This document shows positions 43,606 to 52,046 of a stretch of 64,000 nucleotides of DNA, piece after piece (position 1 is the stretch's first letter; every line of letters begins with the position of its first letter). The stretch comes from a bacterium. GTDB taxonomy: Bacteria > Chloroflexota > Anaerolineae > Caldilineales > Caldilineaceae. Where the stretch lies: contig WGMT01000009.1 in the NCBI GenBank assembly GCA_016124945.1, positions 54,630 to 118,629 of the forward strand. Reading direction: 5' to 3'. The position numbers were made by a program, and so were the translations under genes. Below the pieces are notes generated by a model that ran no database searches, had not been told where the DNA came from, and was given only the letters and a program-made list of their open reading frames with translations.

Positions 43606-45762
43606 TAACCACTCCGCAAACCAGCCCAGATACTGTTCGAGCCGGAAGATCCTGTGCCAGGGACGGCCACTTCTGGAAAGTTCGTGGCTTTCGTTGGGGA
43701 AGCGGACGAGTTTGGTGGGCACGCCGACGCGGTGCAGCGCCATGTAGAGCTGTTCCCCCTGATCCACAGGACAACGCAGATCTTCCGCCGAGTGGACGAC
43801 GAGGGTGGGCGTCTTGACGCCGCCAATGCCCGACATGGGCGAACGGTCCAGGTAGCGCTGCGGGTTTTCCCAGGGCAGTTGCTTGTCGAATTCCACCCGG
43901 TCGAGGAGGAATCCGATGTCGGCCACGCCGTTGAACGAGTGGCGGTTGAAGAGACAGCGATCCACCACGGCGGCTTTGAATTCGGGGTAGCGGCTGATGA
44001 TCCACGTGGCCATGTAGCCGCCGTAGCTGCCGCCGGCCACCGCCGTCCGCTCAGGATCGATGAAGTCGAACTGTTCGCACGCTGTGCGCAACGCCGCCAT
44101 GTTGTCCAGCGTGTCCAGATCGCCCCATGCGCCCCGCGTCGGTATGGAAAAGTCTTGCCCGTAGCCGTGGTTGCCGCGTGTGTTGCAGTGGAGGACGGCG
44201 TATCCCCGCGCGGCGTAAAGGTGAAACTCATGACAAAAGACGCTGGCGCGCATGCCGCCCGGCCCACCGCCGGTGTAGAGGATCACCGGGTAGCGCTTCC
44301 CCGGCTCCGCGCCCACCGGTGGGATCAGCCACGAATCGATCTGCACATCCCCCGACTGCGCCCAGAACCGGATCGGTTCGGTCATCTCCAATTCGTCGAA
44401 CAATTCAGCGTTGATGCGCGTGAGACGTTGGATAGAACGCGGATTGGGCGGATTGAGCGGATCTGGGCTGATTTTTTCTTCTGAAATCCGCTCCGATCCG
44501 CTCAATCCGCGTTCTATTCTCAGGTGGTAGAGATCACCGGGGTTCATGTCGTTGGCGATGAGTAGAACCGCGGCGGCTTCGCTCTGGTCCACCGTAAAAG
44601 CAATGACGGATTGACGACCGCTGGTGAGGGGCGTCATGGTCTGCGCCGCCGGGTCGATTTCGGCCAAAAAGACGGAGCCACCCTCATTCACGAGGACGAG
44701 CAACCGTTGCCCGCCGTCGATCCAGCGTGGACCGTCTTCACCGCCGTAGCGGCGCATGTCGGAATTGCGCGAGTAGTCGCCCAGCGCCCGATCCAGCCAT
44801 GCCGTGGCGTTGACGCCTTCGCCCGTGGACACGTCCACGAGCCAGAGATATTGGTTGCCGTAGTGGCCGATTACCGGATCATTGTGACCACATACCGCCA
44901 GCGTGCGTCCGTCGGGCGACCAGGCCAGATCGGAACTGCGCATCTCTTCCAGCCCGAACAGCGGGCGCGGCGTCACCGGCGCGGGGATGGTGAGATCGAC
45001 GAGATAGATCTTGCTGCTGCGCACCACTTCGCCGCCAACGTCGAGGTTGCCCGCCGTGGCCAGTGTGCGCCCGTCGGGCGACCAGGCGGGCGGGGCCAGA
45101 TCGGCCTTTTCTTGAGTGCGCAGGACAGGCGCAGCGGGTGCATCCAACGCCTGCGGATCGATGGCCAGCGTCGCAATCTGCCGTCGATATTCACCCAGAT
45201 GGCCGATGTTGTCGAACTTCCATCGCACGCGACTGGTGACCAGCACATCGCGGCTGAACTTCGTGTAGGCATCATCGGTTTCCGGTGGCGCGTCGGGCAG
45301 CGTCTCCAATCCCCGCGCCGGATCGACGTAGGTGAGGAAGGCGATCTGCGTGCCGTCGGGCGACCATGCCGGGGCCATCACGCCGCCGCGTAGCCGCGTC
45401 ATCACGTGGACGACGCCGCTCTCCACATCCAGAATGTGCAACTGCGCGCCCCGATCCACTACCGTCACCGCGGGCGGGGGGCCGGGCGGCGCGTCTGCCG
45501 CGGGGACAGCGGCCAGGTAGGCCAACAACTTGCCGTCGGGCGACCAGCGCGGCATTGTGTCCTGATTCGTGCCGTGGGTCAGCGCCTGCGACGCACCCGA
45601 AGCCAGATCCATAAGCCAAATATTGGCGCGGTAGCGATTCTCGTCCGCGTCCAACCACGTTCGCACCCACGCCACCCGCGTCCCATCCGGCGCAATCTGC
45701 GGATCGTCCACCATCTGGAAGCGGAAGAGATCGTGGGGGGTGAGTCGGCGTTTTGATGACAT
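43603..45762 (-). CDS. S9-family (prolyl oligopeptidase-like) serine peptidase 1
   Basis: The start is ATG 45762 (MSSKRRLTPHDLFRF), with AAAGGA upstream; the longer frame only translates repeats. The 719-residue protein has an N-terminal WD/PD40-type beta-propeller (PQIAPDGTRVAWVRTW, MPRWSPDGKLLAYLA, APAWSPDGTQIAFLT, DLAWSPDGRTLAVCG) and a C-terminal alpha/beta hydrolase domain. The nucleophile is in VAGGSYGGYMATW (Ser about 579), the aspartate in VVHSAEDLRCP (about 660) and the histidine in NESHELSRSG (about 690). It is the acylaminoacyl-peptidase/dipeptidyl-peptidase type and has no signal peptide, so it works in the cytosol on short peptides. Residues about 415-444 come from an in-frame repeat element (44432-44517). 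It is a tandem duplicate of the next gene. Confidence 0.9.
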   Translation of the reverse strand: MSSKRRLTPHDLFRFQMVDDPQIAPDGTRVAWVRTWLDADENRYRANIWLMDLASGASQALTHGTNQDTMPRWSPDGKLLAYLAAVPAADAPPGPPPAVTVVDRGAQLHILDVESGVVHVMTRLRGGVMAPAWSPDGTQIAFLTYVDPARGLETLPDAPPETDDAYTKFSRDVLVTSRVRWKFDNIGHLGEYRRQIATLAIDPQALDAPAAPVLRTQEKADLAPPAWSPDGRTLATAGNLDVGGEVVRSSKIYLVDLTIPAPVTPRPLFGLEEMRSSDLAWSPDGRTLAVCGHNDPVIGHYGNQYLWLVDVSTGEGVNATAWLDRALGDYSRNSDMRRYGGEDGPRWIDGGQRLLVLVNEGGSVFLAEIDPAAQTMTPLTSGRQSVIAFTVDQSEAAAVLLIANDMNPGDLYHLRIERGLSGSERISEEKISPDPLNPPNPRSIQRLTRINAELFDELEMTEPIRFWAQSGDVQIDSWLIPPVGAEPGKRYPVILYTGGGPGGMRASVFCHEFHLYAARGYAVLHCNTRGNHGYGQDFSIPTRGAWGDLDTLDNMAALRTACEQFDFIDPERTAVAGGSYGGYMATWIISRYPEFKAAVVDRCLFNRHSFNGVADIGFLLDRVEFDKQLPWENPQRYLDRSPMSGIGGVKTPTLVVHSAEDLRCPVDQGEQLYMALHRVGVPTKLVRFPNESHELSRSGRPWHRIFRLEQYLGWFAEWL
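44432..44517. repeat. In-frame 86-bp palindromic insert in S9 peptidase 1
   Basis: The insert starts and ends with ATAGAACGCGGATTG and its inverse, and has GCGGATTG-type units inside. It adds roughly ERISEEKISPDP and NPRSI to the protein just before the catalytic domain. A sister element is at 47216-47313 in the paralogue, at another protein position. Confidence 0.8.
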
Positions 45763-45778
45763 TGTTGGTCCTTTACAG

Positions 45779-45919
45779 TGGTGATTGGTGATTAGTGATT
45801 GGTGATTGGTGATTAGGTCTTGAAGTGTGCCTACGAATGTAAGCGACGGCGTGACCGTCGAGATGTTGGCTGTCCATTCGCTACCCAATGGACAAGCCTA
45901 ATCACAAATCACCAATCAC
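45779..45919. repeat. Heptamer-array palindrome between the S9 peptidase genes
   Basis: Array GATTGGT/GATTAGT (45779-45817) is matched by an inverted array (45897-45919). The stop codon of S9 peptidase 2 (TGA, 45916-45918) is the first unit of the inverted array. The sequence between the arms is homologous to the same place in the 48046-48198 gap, so gene and gap were duplicated together. Confidence 0.8.
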
Positions 45920-48045
45920 TTCTTCAACCACTTTCCAAACCACTCCAAATACTTCTCCAGCCGAAACACCCGATGCCACGGCTTGCCACTTCGCGAAAGT
46001 TCGTGTCCTTCGTCGGGGAAGCGGACGAGTTCGGTGGGTACACCCAAGAATTGGAGGCTGAGGTAAAGCGCTTCGCCCTGTTCGATGGGGCAACGGTAGT
46101 CCCGCGCCGAGTGGACGACGAGGGTCGGCGTTTTGGCGCCGGCCAGGTAGCTGATGGGCGACTGTTTGAGATACCAATCGGTCGTCTCCCAGGGTGGGCC
46201 GCCGCCAAACTCAAACTCGCGGCCAGGACCAATGTCGCTGGTGCCCCAGGTGGCTGTGCGGTTAAAGACGCTGCGATCCGATACCGCCGCCCGGAATCGA
46301 TCCGTATGCCCCAGCGCCCAGTTGACGTGATAACCGCCGTAGCTGCCCCCGGCAATGCCCAGCCGTTCAGGGTCCACAAAGTCGAACTGAGCGCAGGCCG
46401 CATCCACACAGGCGAGGATGTCCTCGAAGTCGGCCCCGCCCCAATCGCCCAGGATGGCTGTGCAGAAGTCCTCGCCGTAGCCCTGGCACCCATGCGCATT
46501 ACACCACGCCACAGCATAACCCGCCCCGGCCAACACCTGATACTCAAACATCACATTGCCGCCGCGCATCCCCCCCGGCCCGCCGCCGTGAAAGTAGATC
46601 AGCGGTGCTTTGTCCCCTGGCTGATGTTGCGCCGGGGGCAGAATCCAGCCATCAATGGAAAGGTCGGCGTGGCCTCGAAAGGTGAATCGTTCCGCCTTGG
46701 GCATCTCGATTTCGTCACGCACCCAATCGTTGACGTCTGTGATCCGCGCCGTCGCCCCCGGTCGTGGACCTGCGAGATCAGCCACGAAAATATCGCCCGG
46801 CGTCGACCCATCGCGCACCAGGATCGCCATGCGCTGCGATGTGGCGTCGAGGGAATACGCCGCAGCAACAGAATCGCCCGCGGTGATCGGCGTCACCGTT
46901 CCGTCGGCCACGTCGATCTTGCAAGGGTGCACTGTCCCTGCGTCGCTGACCAGCGCCACAATCTGATCGCCATTTGGCAACCAGCGTAGCCCCGAATCGC
47001 CGCCATAGCGGCCCAAATCTGTGCCTGCGGCCACACCCAACGTGCGATCAAAGCCCTGCGTCACACAGCGCCCGTCGCCCGTCGTCACCTCCACGATCCA
47101 AAGTTGCTGGCTGCCATAATGCCCTAGCGTCGGATCGTTGTGACCGGCCACTGCGATCTGCGTCCCGTCGGGCGACCAGGCCAGGCCCGGATGCCTGATG
47201 TCTTCGAGACCGAAAATAGAACGCGGATTGGGCGATGGGGGCTGCGCCCCTGGCGGATCTGGGCTGATTTTTTCTTCTGAAATCCGCTTTGATCCGCCCA
47301 ATCCGCGTTCTATTCCACGTTCTATCCCGATGACATATATAAATAGTCTCCGCACTGCATCGGCATCGGGATTCAGGTTGCCCACCACCGCGATCTGCGT
47401 GCCGTCGGGCGACCAAACCGGCGCGGAGAGATCGTAGTTTCCCCCTGCTACGAGGACCGGTTCCCCAGCCACACCCTTGCTCACGGACACCATTGCCACG
47501 GCGCGGCGTTCCTCGCCTAGGAAACCGGCGCCGTCGGCCTTCCATTTGCGGCGGCTGGTCACCAGCACGTCCTCGTTGAAGCGGACGTAGGGATCGGCGG
47601 ATGGTTGCTTCATCTCCAAAAGTGGAAAATCTTCCCTGGGCAACATTCGTGTAGTGAAAGTGATGTAGTTACCGTCGGGTGACCAGGCGATGTCGGAAAC
47701 GCCGTGGCGCAGTTGTGTGCCCACCAGGATCGCCCCTCCCCGCGCACGGATGAAACAAAGCTGCGGTGTGGGCAGTCCCTGATCCGGGGCGACCCGCAAA
47801 AACGCGATCCAGTCACTGTCAGGAGAAGGGAGCGGGTGTGTATCCAGCGCCGTACCGTCTGTCAACGTGCGTGTCGAACCGGTATCAATGTCCGTCACGC
47901 AGATCGATGAGCGGTATCCATTCAGATCCCCATCCATCCACGTGCGCACCCAGGCGATCCACGTCCCATCGGGCGAGATCTGCGGGTCATCGGCCATGTG
48001 GAAGTGGAAGAGATCGGGGGGGGAGAGAAGGCGTTTATTGGTCAT
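45916..48045 (-). CDS. S9-family (prolyl oligopeptidase-like) serine peptidase 2
   Basis: Start at ATG 48045 (MTNKRLLSPPDLFHF), 709 residues; the ribosome binding site is weak. The layout is the same as its neighbour: beta-propeller (ISPDGTWIAWVRTW, DIAWSPDGNYITFTT, APVWSPDGTQIAVVG) and hydrolase domain with IAGGSYGGYHVNW (Ser about 568), VVHSARDYRCP (Asp about 651) and DEGHELSRSGKP (His about 678). It carries the sister repeat insert at about residues 244-277, inside the propeller. The gene follows the DppC-type permease, so imported peptides are plausible substrates. A YGGYMATW/YGGYHVNW difference beside the nucleophile suggests that the two copies differ in specificity. Confidence 0.9.
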   Translation of the reverse strand: MTNKRLLSPPDLFHFHMADDPQISPDGTWIAWVRTWMDGDLNGYRSSICVTDIDTGSTRTLTDGTALDTHPLPSPDSDWIAFLRVAPDQGLPTPQLCFIRARGGAILVGTQLRHGVSDIAWSPDGNYITFTTRMLPREDFPLLEMKQPSADPYVRFNEDVLVTSRRKWKADGAGFLGEERRAVAMVSVSKGVAGEPVLVAGGNYDLSAPVWSPDGTQIAVVGNLNPDADAVRRLFIYVIGIERGIERGLGGSKRISEEKISPDPPGAQPPSPNPRSIFGLEDIRHPGLAWSPDGTQIAVAGHNDPTLGHYGSQQLWIVEVTTGDGRCVTQGFDRTLGVAAGTDLGRYGGDSGLRWLPNGDQIVALVSDAGTVHPCKIDVADGTVTPITAGDSVAAAYSLDATSQRMAILVRDGSTPGDIFVADLAGPRPGATARITDVNDWVRDEIEMPKAERFTFRGHADLSIDGWILPPAQHQPGDKAPLIYFHGGGPGGMRGGNVMFEYQVLAGAGYAVAWCNAHGCQGYGEDFCTAILGDWGGADFEDILACVDAACAQFDFVDPERLGIAGGSYGGYHVNWALGHTDRFRAAVSDRSVFNRTATWGTSDIGPGREFEFGGGPPWETTDWYLKQSPISYLAGAKTPTLVVHSARDYRCPIEQGEALYLSLQFLGVPTELVRFPDEGHELSRSGKPWHRVFRLEKYLEWFGKWLKK
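47216..47313. repeat. In-frame 98-bp palindromic insert in S9 peptidase 2
   Basis: Same ends and core as 44432-44517 (ATAGAACGCGG.. and its inverse, with TCTGGGCTGATTTTTTC inside), plus a small GGGGGCTGCGCCCC hairpin. It encodes RISEEKISPDP and NPRSI in the same frame as in the paralogue, but in a propeller blade rather than before the hydrolase domain. Confidence 0.8.
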
Positions 48046-48060
48046 TGCTTGTGTCCAAGA

Positions 48061-48194
48061 GGTGATTGGTGATTCGTGATTGGTGATTGGGTTTTGAAAT
48101 ATGCATACGACTGTACGCGTCGACGTGGCTGTTGAGATGTTGTTCGTCCATTCGCTGACCAATGGACAAGCCTAATCACCAATCACTAATCACC
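48061..48194. repeat. Heptamer-array palindrome between dppC-like and S9 peptidase genes
   Basis: GATTGGT-type units at 48061-48090 are matched by inverted units at 48171-48194, the latter beginning about five bases after the permease stop codon. Confidence 0.8.
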
Positions 48195-48198
48195 TTCC

Positions 48199-49113
48199 TC
48201 ACGTCATCTGCCGCGGATCCAACACATCGCGCAGCCAATCGCCCAGCAAAATCGTGCCGAGGACGGTCAAACTGATGGCGATGCCGGGGAAGGTGGCCAG
48301 CCACCAGGAGGTGGCCAGGTGATCGCGTCCTTCTGCGAGCATGGTTCCCCAGGTGATGCTAGGCGGCTGTACGCCCAGCCCCAGGAAGCTCAATGACGAT
48401 TCGGCGATGATGACGGTGGCGATCTGCAACGTTGACAGTACAATGATCGACGCCGTTACATTGGGCAGCACATGGCGCAGAACGATCCACAGATCACGTT
48501 GGCCAATGCTGCGCGCCGCTTCGACGTACTCACGCTGCTTGACGGCGAGCACTTCCCCGCGCACGACGCGGGCAAAGGTCACCCACCCCGTAATCCCCAG
48601 CACAATGATGAGTGTAAGTAGCCCGCTGCCTTCCCCGACGCCGAGGGCGCCGACCACCGCCAGCGCCAGCAAAATAAAGGGGATGGCCATGAAGGTGTCC
48701 AGCACCCGTGAGATGACGGCATCGATGAAGCCGCCCACATAGCCACTGAGAAGCCCTAGCCCTACGCCGATGATCAGAGACACAATGACACCTGCCACCC
48801 CCACCGTCACCGAGATGCGGGAACCGTGAATCAGACGGCTGAGTAGATCACGTCCTAGTTGGTCGGTGCCTAATAAATAGGTGGGATCGCCTTCGGCGTC
48901 CCATGCGGGGGGGAGCAGACGCCCGCGCACATTGATCTGCGCTGGATCGTGGGGCGCGAGTACATCCGCGCCAAAGGCACAGATCAACGCGATTAACACC
49001 AGTACCAGGCCAATCATGCCGACTGGGCTACGTGTCACACTGGCGAAGCGCCGCCACGTCGATCGATTCTTTCGCCGCGCCGGCAGCGCGGGTAATGTCG
49101 TTGCTTGAGACAT
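48199..49113 (-). CDS. Dipeptide/oligopeptide-type ABC transporter permease (DppC-like)
   Basis: The 304-residue protein has a cytoplasmic N-terminus, a first hydrophobic helix (VGMIGLVLVLIALICAFG), a periplasmic loop with LLGTDQLGRDLLSRLIHGSR, and further membrane helices. The EAA loop YVEAARSIGQRDLWIVLRHVLPN contacts the ATPase. LGTDxxGRD is characteristic of the DppC/OppC group. With the DppB-type gene directly upstream and the binding protein before it, it forms the membrane channel for import of peptides or similar solutes. No ATPase gene lies in this window. Confidence 0.92.
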   Translation of the reverse strand: MSQATTLPALPARRKNRSTWRRFASVTRSPVGMIGLVLVLIALICAFGADVLAPHDPAQINVRGRLLPPAWDAEGDPTYLLGTDQLGRDLLSRLIHGSRISVTVGVAGVIVSLIIGVGLGLLSGYVGGFIDAVISRVLDTFMAIPFILLALAVVGALGVGEGSGLLTLIIVLGITGWVTFARVVRGEVLAVKQREYVEAARSIGQRDLWIVLRHVLPNVTASIIVLSTLQIATVIIAESSLSFLGLGVQPPSITWGTMLAEGRDHLATSWWLATFPGIAISLTVLGTILLGDWLRDVLDPRQMT

Positions 49114-49130
49114 GCAGGTCCTCTAGGAGG

Positions 49131-49282
49131 GGATTGGTGATTAGTGATTGGTGATTTGGGCTGGATCTGTGGCGGGATGAAGGGATGGGCGGATAATGAG
49201 GTGTATACTTGTTATCATCTCGTTATCCCCCGCCGCAGGTTTTCCCAATCACCAGTCACCTATCCCTAATCACCAATCATCA
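49131..49282. repeat. Heptamer-array palindrome between the two permease genes
   Basis: GATTGGT/GATTAGT units (49131-49160) and inverted units (49244-49282) flank an imperfect dyad around 49190-49230. The stop codon of the DppB-like gene (TGA, 49280-49282) abuts the array. Confidence 0.8.
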
Positions 49283-50197
49283 AGAATATCGAATGCGCGG
49301 ATCCAATGCCGCGTACGACAGGTCAACAATGAGGTTTGCCGCCATCACCACCAGCGCGAAGACAAAGACACCGGCTTGTACCACGGCGAGGTCGCGCACC
49401 TGGACGGAGTTAAGCAGCAACCGTCCCAGGCCGGGCCAGGCGAAGACCTCTTCGACGATGACTGCACCGCCCAGAAGCCAGGCCATTTGCAACCCAAACA
49501 CGGTGACAAACGGGATCAGCGCATTGCGCAGCCCGTGACGTGTGAGGATCAGCCAACGCGGCACGCCTTTGGCGCGGGCAGTGGTCATATATTCCATGCG
49601 CATTACTTCGAGCATACTCGAACGCAGTACACGCGCCAGTGCTGTGGCAATACCGCTGCCCAGTGTGATTGCAGGGAGCACAATGGAAGTGGCCTCCAAT
49701 CGTCCTGAAACCGGCAGCCAGCGCAACTGTACTGCAAAAAAGAGGATCAGCATGATACCGATCCAAAAATTCGGCATGGCGCGGCCCAGCGTGGAAAGGA
49801 TCGTCACTGTCAGATCAATGGGCGAGTTTTGATAGATCGCCGAAAGTAGCCCCGCGGGGATGGCAATCATCAACGCCACCACCATCGACCAAAAGGCAAG
49901 TTCCAGCGTGGCGGGCAACCGTTCCAGCACCAGCGGCATAGCAGCAGTGCGGAAGCGGAACGAATCACCGAAATCGCCGGTGAGGATCAACCCCAACTGG
50001 CGAAAATATTGCTCCAACAGTGGACGATCAAAGCCATACGCAGCGCGTACCGCCTCTAGCTCCGCCGCCGAGGCGTCGGGGTGCGCTAAGTGTGCCACCG
50101 GGTCACCCCCAATGCGCAACAGCACAAAGAGGATAATCGTCAGCCCAAACAGCGGCGGGACCATTTGTAGAAAGCGTGAAAGCAGGTATCGGAACAT
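49280..50197 (-). CDS. Dipeptide/oligopeptide-type ABC transporter permease (DppB-like)
   Basis: The start is ATG 50197 (MFRYLLSRFLQMVPPLFGLTI). The 305-residue protein shows the DppB signature of a first helix with LFGLTIILFVLLRIGGDP, the periplasmic region DRPLLEQYFRQLGLILTGDFGDS and six membrane segments. The EAA loop is MEYMTTARAKGVPRWLILTRHGLRNALIP, and EVFAWPGLGRLL is near the end. It pairs with the DppC-like subunit to form the channel. Gene order binding protein-DppB-DppC is standard. Confidence 0.92.
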   Translation of the reverse strand: MFRYLLSRFLQMVPPLFGLTIILFVLLRIGGDPVAHLAHPDASAAELEAVRAAYGFDRPLLEQYFRQLGLILTGDFGDSFRFRTAAMPLVLERLPATLELAFWSMVVALMIAIPAGLLSAIYQNSPIDLTVTILSTLGRAMPNFWIGIMLILFFAVQLRWLPVSGRLEATSIVLPAITLGSGIATALARVLRSSMLEVMRMEYMTTARAKGVPRWLILTRHGLRNALIPFVTVFGLQMAWLLGGAVIVEEVFAWPGLGRLLLNSVQVRDLAVVQAGVFVFALVVMAANLIVDLSYAALDPRIRYS

Positions 50198-50211
50198 GAT
50201 GGGCCTCGGAA

Positions 50212-50336
50212 GGGATTGGTGATTTGTGATTGGTGATTGGGAAGAAGATGATGAGATGACGGCGATTCGTACACCATCATCCCAGCACCGCACTACACAG
50301 CATCCTCCCAATCACCAATCCCTAATCACCAGTCAC
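50212..50336. repeat. Heptamer-array palindrome after the binding protein gene
   Basis: GATTGGT units (50212-50243) and inverted units (50306-50336) flank GATGATGAGATGA-type sequence with its own inverse. The TAG stop of the binding protein gene (50336-50338) overlaps the inverted array by one base. Confidence 0.8.
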
Positions 50337-51955
50337 TATTCTAGTGTCGCATTCCCCATCCACAAGAAGCCATCCAACGGCGGGCTCCATTGCAGACGCT
50401 CGTTCAGGCCCACAGTGTCGTACATCTGGTAGAGGTAGACATTGACGGCATCTTCGTTGATCAGTTCCTGGATGCGCTTGTACTTCTCTTCGCGGCTCGC
50501 AGGATCCATGTCTACAGCGGCTTCGCGGATCAGGGTGTCGGCTTCGTCGGCCAACGGACCCGCCCAACCGCTGCGCTCACGGCGATCCGAGCGCTCGGAG
50601 AGGACGGTGATCCACGGATCGAAGAAGGAGTTCCCCAACGCGTCCATGTAGAGTTCGTCGTTCTGGTAGGGGAAGTAGATCTGCTCGCGGAAGGTGGTCA
50701 CATCCATCACCTGCAAGTCAATGTTCAGGCCTACTTCTTGGAGCATGGCGGTGAGGGTTTCGGCCACTTCCTTCTGGTAGATCCACGAGGTGCTGGCGTG
50801 GAAGGTAAGCGGTGAACCATCGTAACCGGCTTCGGCCAGCAGTTCGCGGGCGCGATCCGGGTTGTACTCACCCAAGCTGTTGATGTAATCGTCGCGCCAG
50901 CCCATGGTTGGTGGGGTGATGCGTGACTGCACGGGGATGCCCATGCCACCGATGAGTTCGATCAACAGTTCGCGGTCGATGGCGTAGCTAATGGCCTGGC
51001 GGATGCGTACATCCTCGGTAATGCCCGACCACTCTGCATTGGGGGTCGACGGGCCGACGCGCATGGCGAGCAGCATGACCTGTGTGGTGAGGAACTGCTC
51101 GACGCTGGTGCCTTCGTTCTCGTTGACGCGGTCCCAATCCTGCGCGGGGACGCTCACCACGAGATCGACGTCTTCGGTGAGCAGGTTGGCCACACGAGTG
51201 CTAACCTCAGGAATCGAGCGCCAGATCAGCGTGTCGATGGCCGGCGCACCCTGCCAGTACTCTTCGTTGGCGGCCAGGGTGATGGAATCATCCTTCACCC
51301 ATTCTACGAACTTGAAGGGGCCGGTGCCGACGGGCGTGTATTCCGCACCCGAAGCAGCCTGTTCTTGGCCGGCGATGGGCGCCTGAATGCCACAGCCGGT
51401 GCCCGACATCTTGCTCAAGAAAGCAGGTTCGGGTGCGGTGGTGCGAATTTCCACCTCATACGGGCCAAGCACTTCGATCGATTCGAGGAAGGTCCACTGA
51501 CGATGTGTGATCATCGTCTCATCGTCAAGAATGCGTTGGAACGTCCATACCACGGCGTCGGCGTTGAATTCCTCACCGTTGTGGAAGGTGATCCCCTCAC
51601 GTAGCTTCATGCGCCATGTCTGAGCGTCGATGTTCTCGTAAGACTCGGCCAACCACGGCTCAAACTCCGCCGTTTCGCGGTCGCGCCAGACGAGGCAGTC
51701 GAACATGTTCATGTGAATCCAGGTGGCGGCAATGGCCCAGTCTGTGGGCGGATCGAGCGAAGTGACCAACTCATTCATACCGATGGTGACGGTGCTGCTC
51801 GTCTCCTCGGCTGGGGCGCTGGTGGCTGCCGGGGCGGCGTCGCTGCCCGTGCCTGCGGCCGGCGGTGCAGCTACCGGCGCGCAGCCCGTCAACGCCACTG
51901 CTGCCAGCAGAACCAGCGAGAACAGTGTAAATATACGACTACGAAGTTGCTTCAT
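50336..51955 (-). CDS. ABC transporter substrate-binding lipoprotein, family 5 (DppA/OppA type)
   Basis: The 539-residue protein begins with a lipoprotein signal peptide (IFTLFSLVLLAAVALTGC), so it should be lipid-anchored outside the membrane. A Pro/Ala/Thr-rich linker precedes the binding fold. Family 5 features are the N-terminal TVTIGMNELVTSLDPPTDW, FEPWLAESYENIDAQTWRMKLREGITFHNG, YTPVGTGPFKFVEW, VRIRQAISYAIDRELLIE and EYNPDRARELLAEAGY. This family binds peptides, nickel, opines or other solutes for the DppBC-type permease that follows. AAGGAG lies upstream. Confidence 0.92.
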   Translation of the reverse strand: MKQLRSRIFTLFSLVLLAAVALTGCAPVAAPPAAGTGSDAAPAATSAPAEETSSTVTIGMNELVTSLDPPTDWAIAATWIHMNMFDCLVWRDRETAEFEPWLAESYENIDAQTWRMKLREGITFHNGEEFNADAVVWTFQRILDDETMITHRQWTFLESIEVLGPYEVEIRTTAPEPAFLSKMSGTGCGIQAPIAGQEQAASGAEYTPVGTGPFKFVEWVKDDSITLAANEEYWQGAPAIDTLIWRSIPEVSTRVANLLTEDVDLVVSVPAQDWDRVNENEGTSVEQFLTTQVMLLAMRVGPSTPNAEWSGITEDVRIRQAISYAIDRELLIELIGGMGIPVQSRITPPTMGWRDDYINSLGEYNPDRARELLAEAGYDGSPLTFHASTSWIYQKEVAETLTAMLQEVGLNIDLQVMDVTTFREQIYFPYQNDELYMDALGNSFFDPWITVLSERSDRRERSGWAGPLADEADTLIREAAVDMDPASREEKYKRIQELINEDAVNVYLYQMYDTVGLNERLQWSPPLDGFLWMGNATLE

Positions 51956-52046
51956 GGGTACTGTTTCTCCTTTTCATGCGTGAAAACACAATATTGGAAA
52001 CGATGACGCCCTGGCCACGCTGACAAGACGCTCGGGGGAAAATCTT

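Noticed and set aside
45763..48162. Longer N-termini for both S9 peptidases (starting MGSEWTANIS and MVSEWTNNIS)
   Set aside because: The similarity between them comes from the duplicated gap sequence, not from a protein domain. Family homology begins at the chosen starts.
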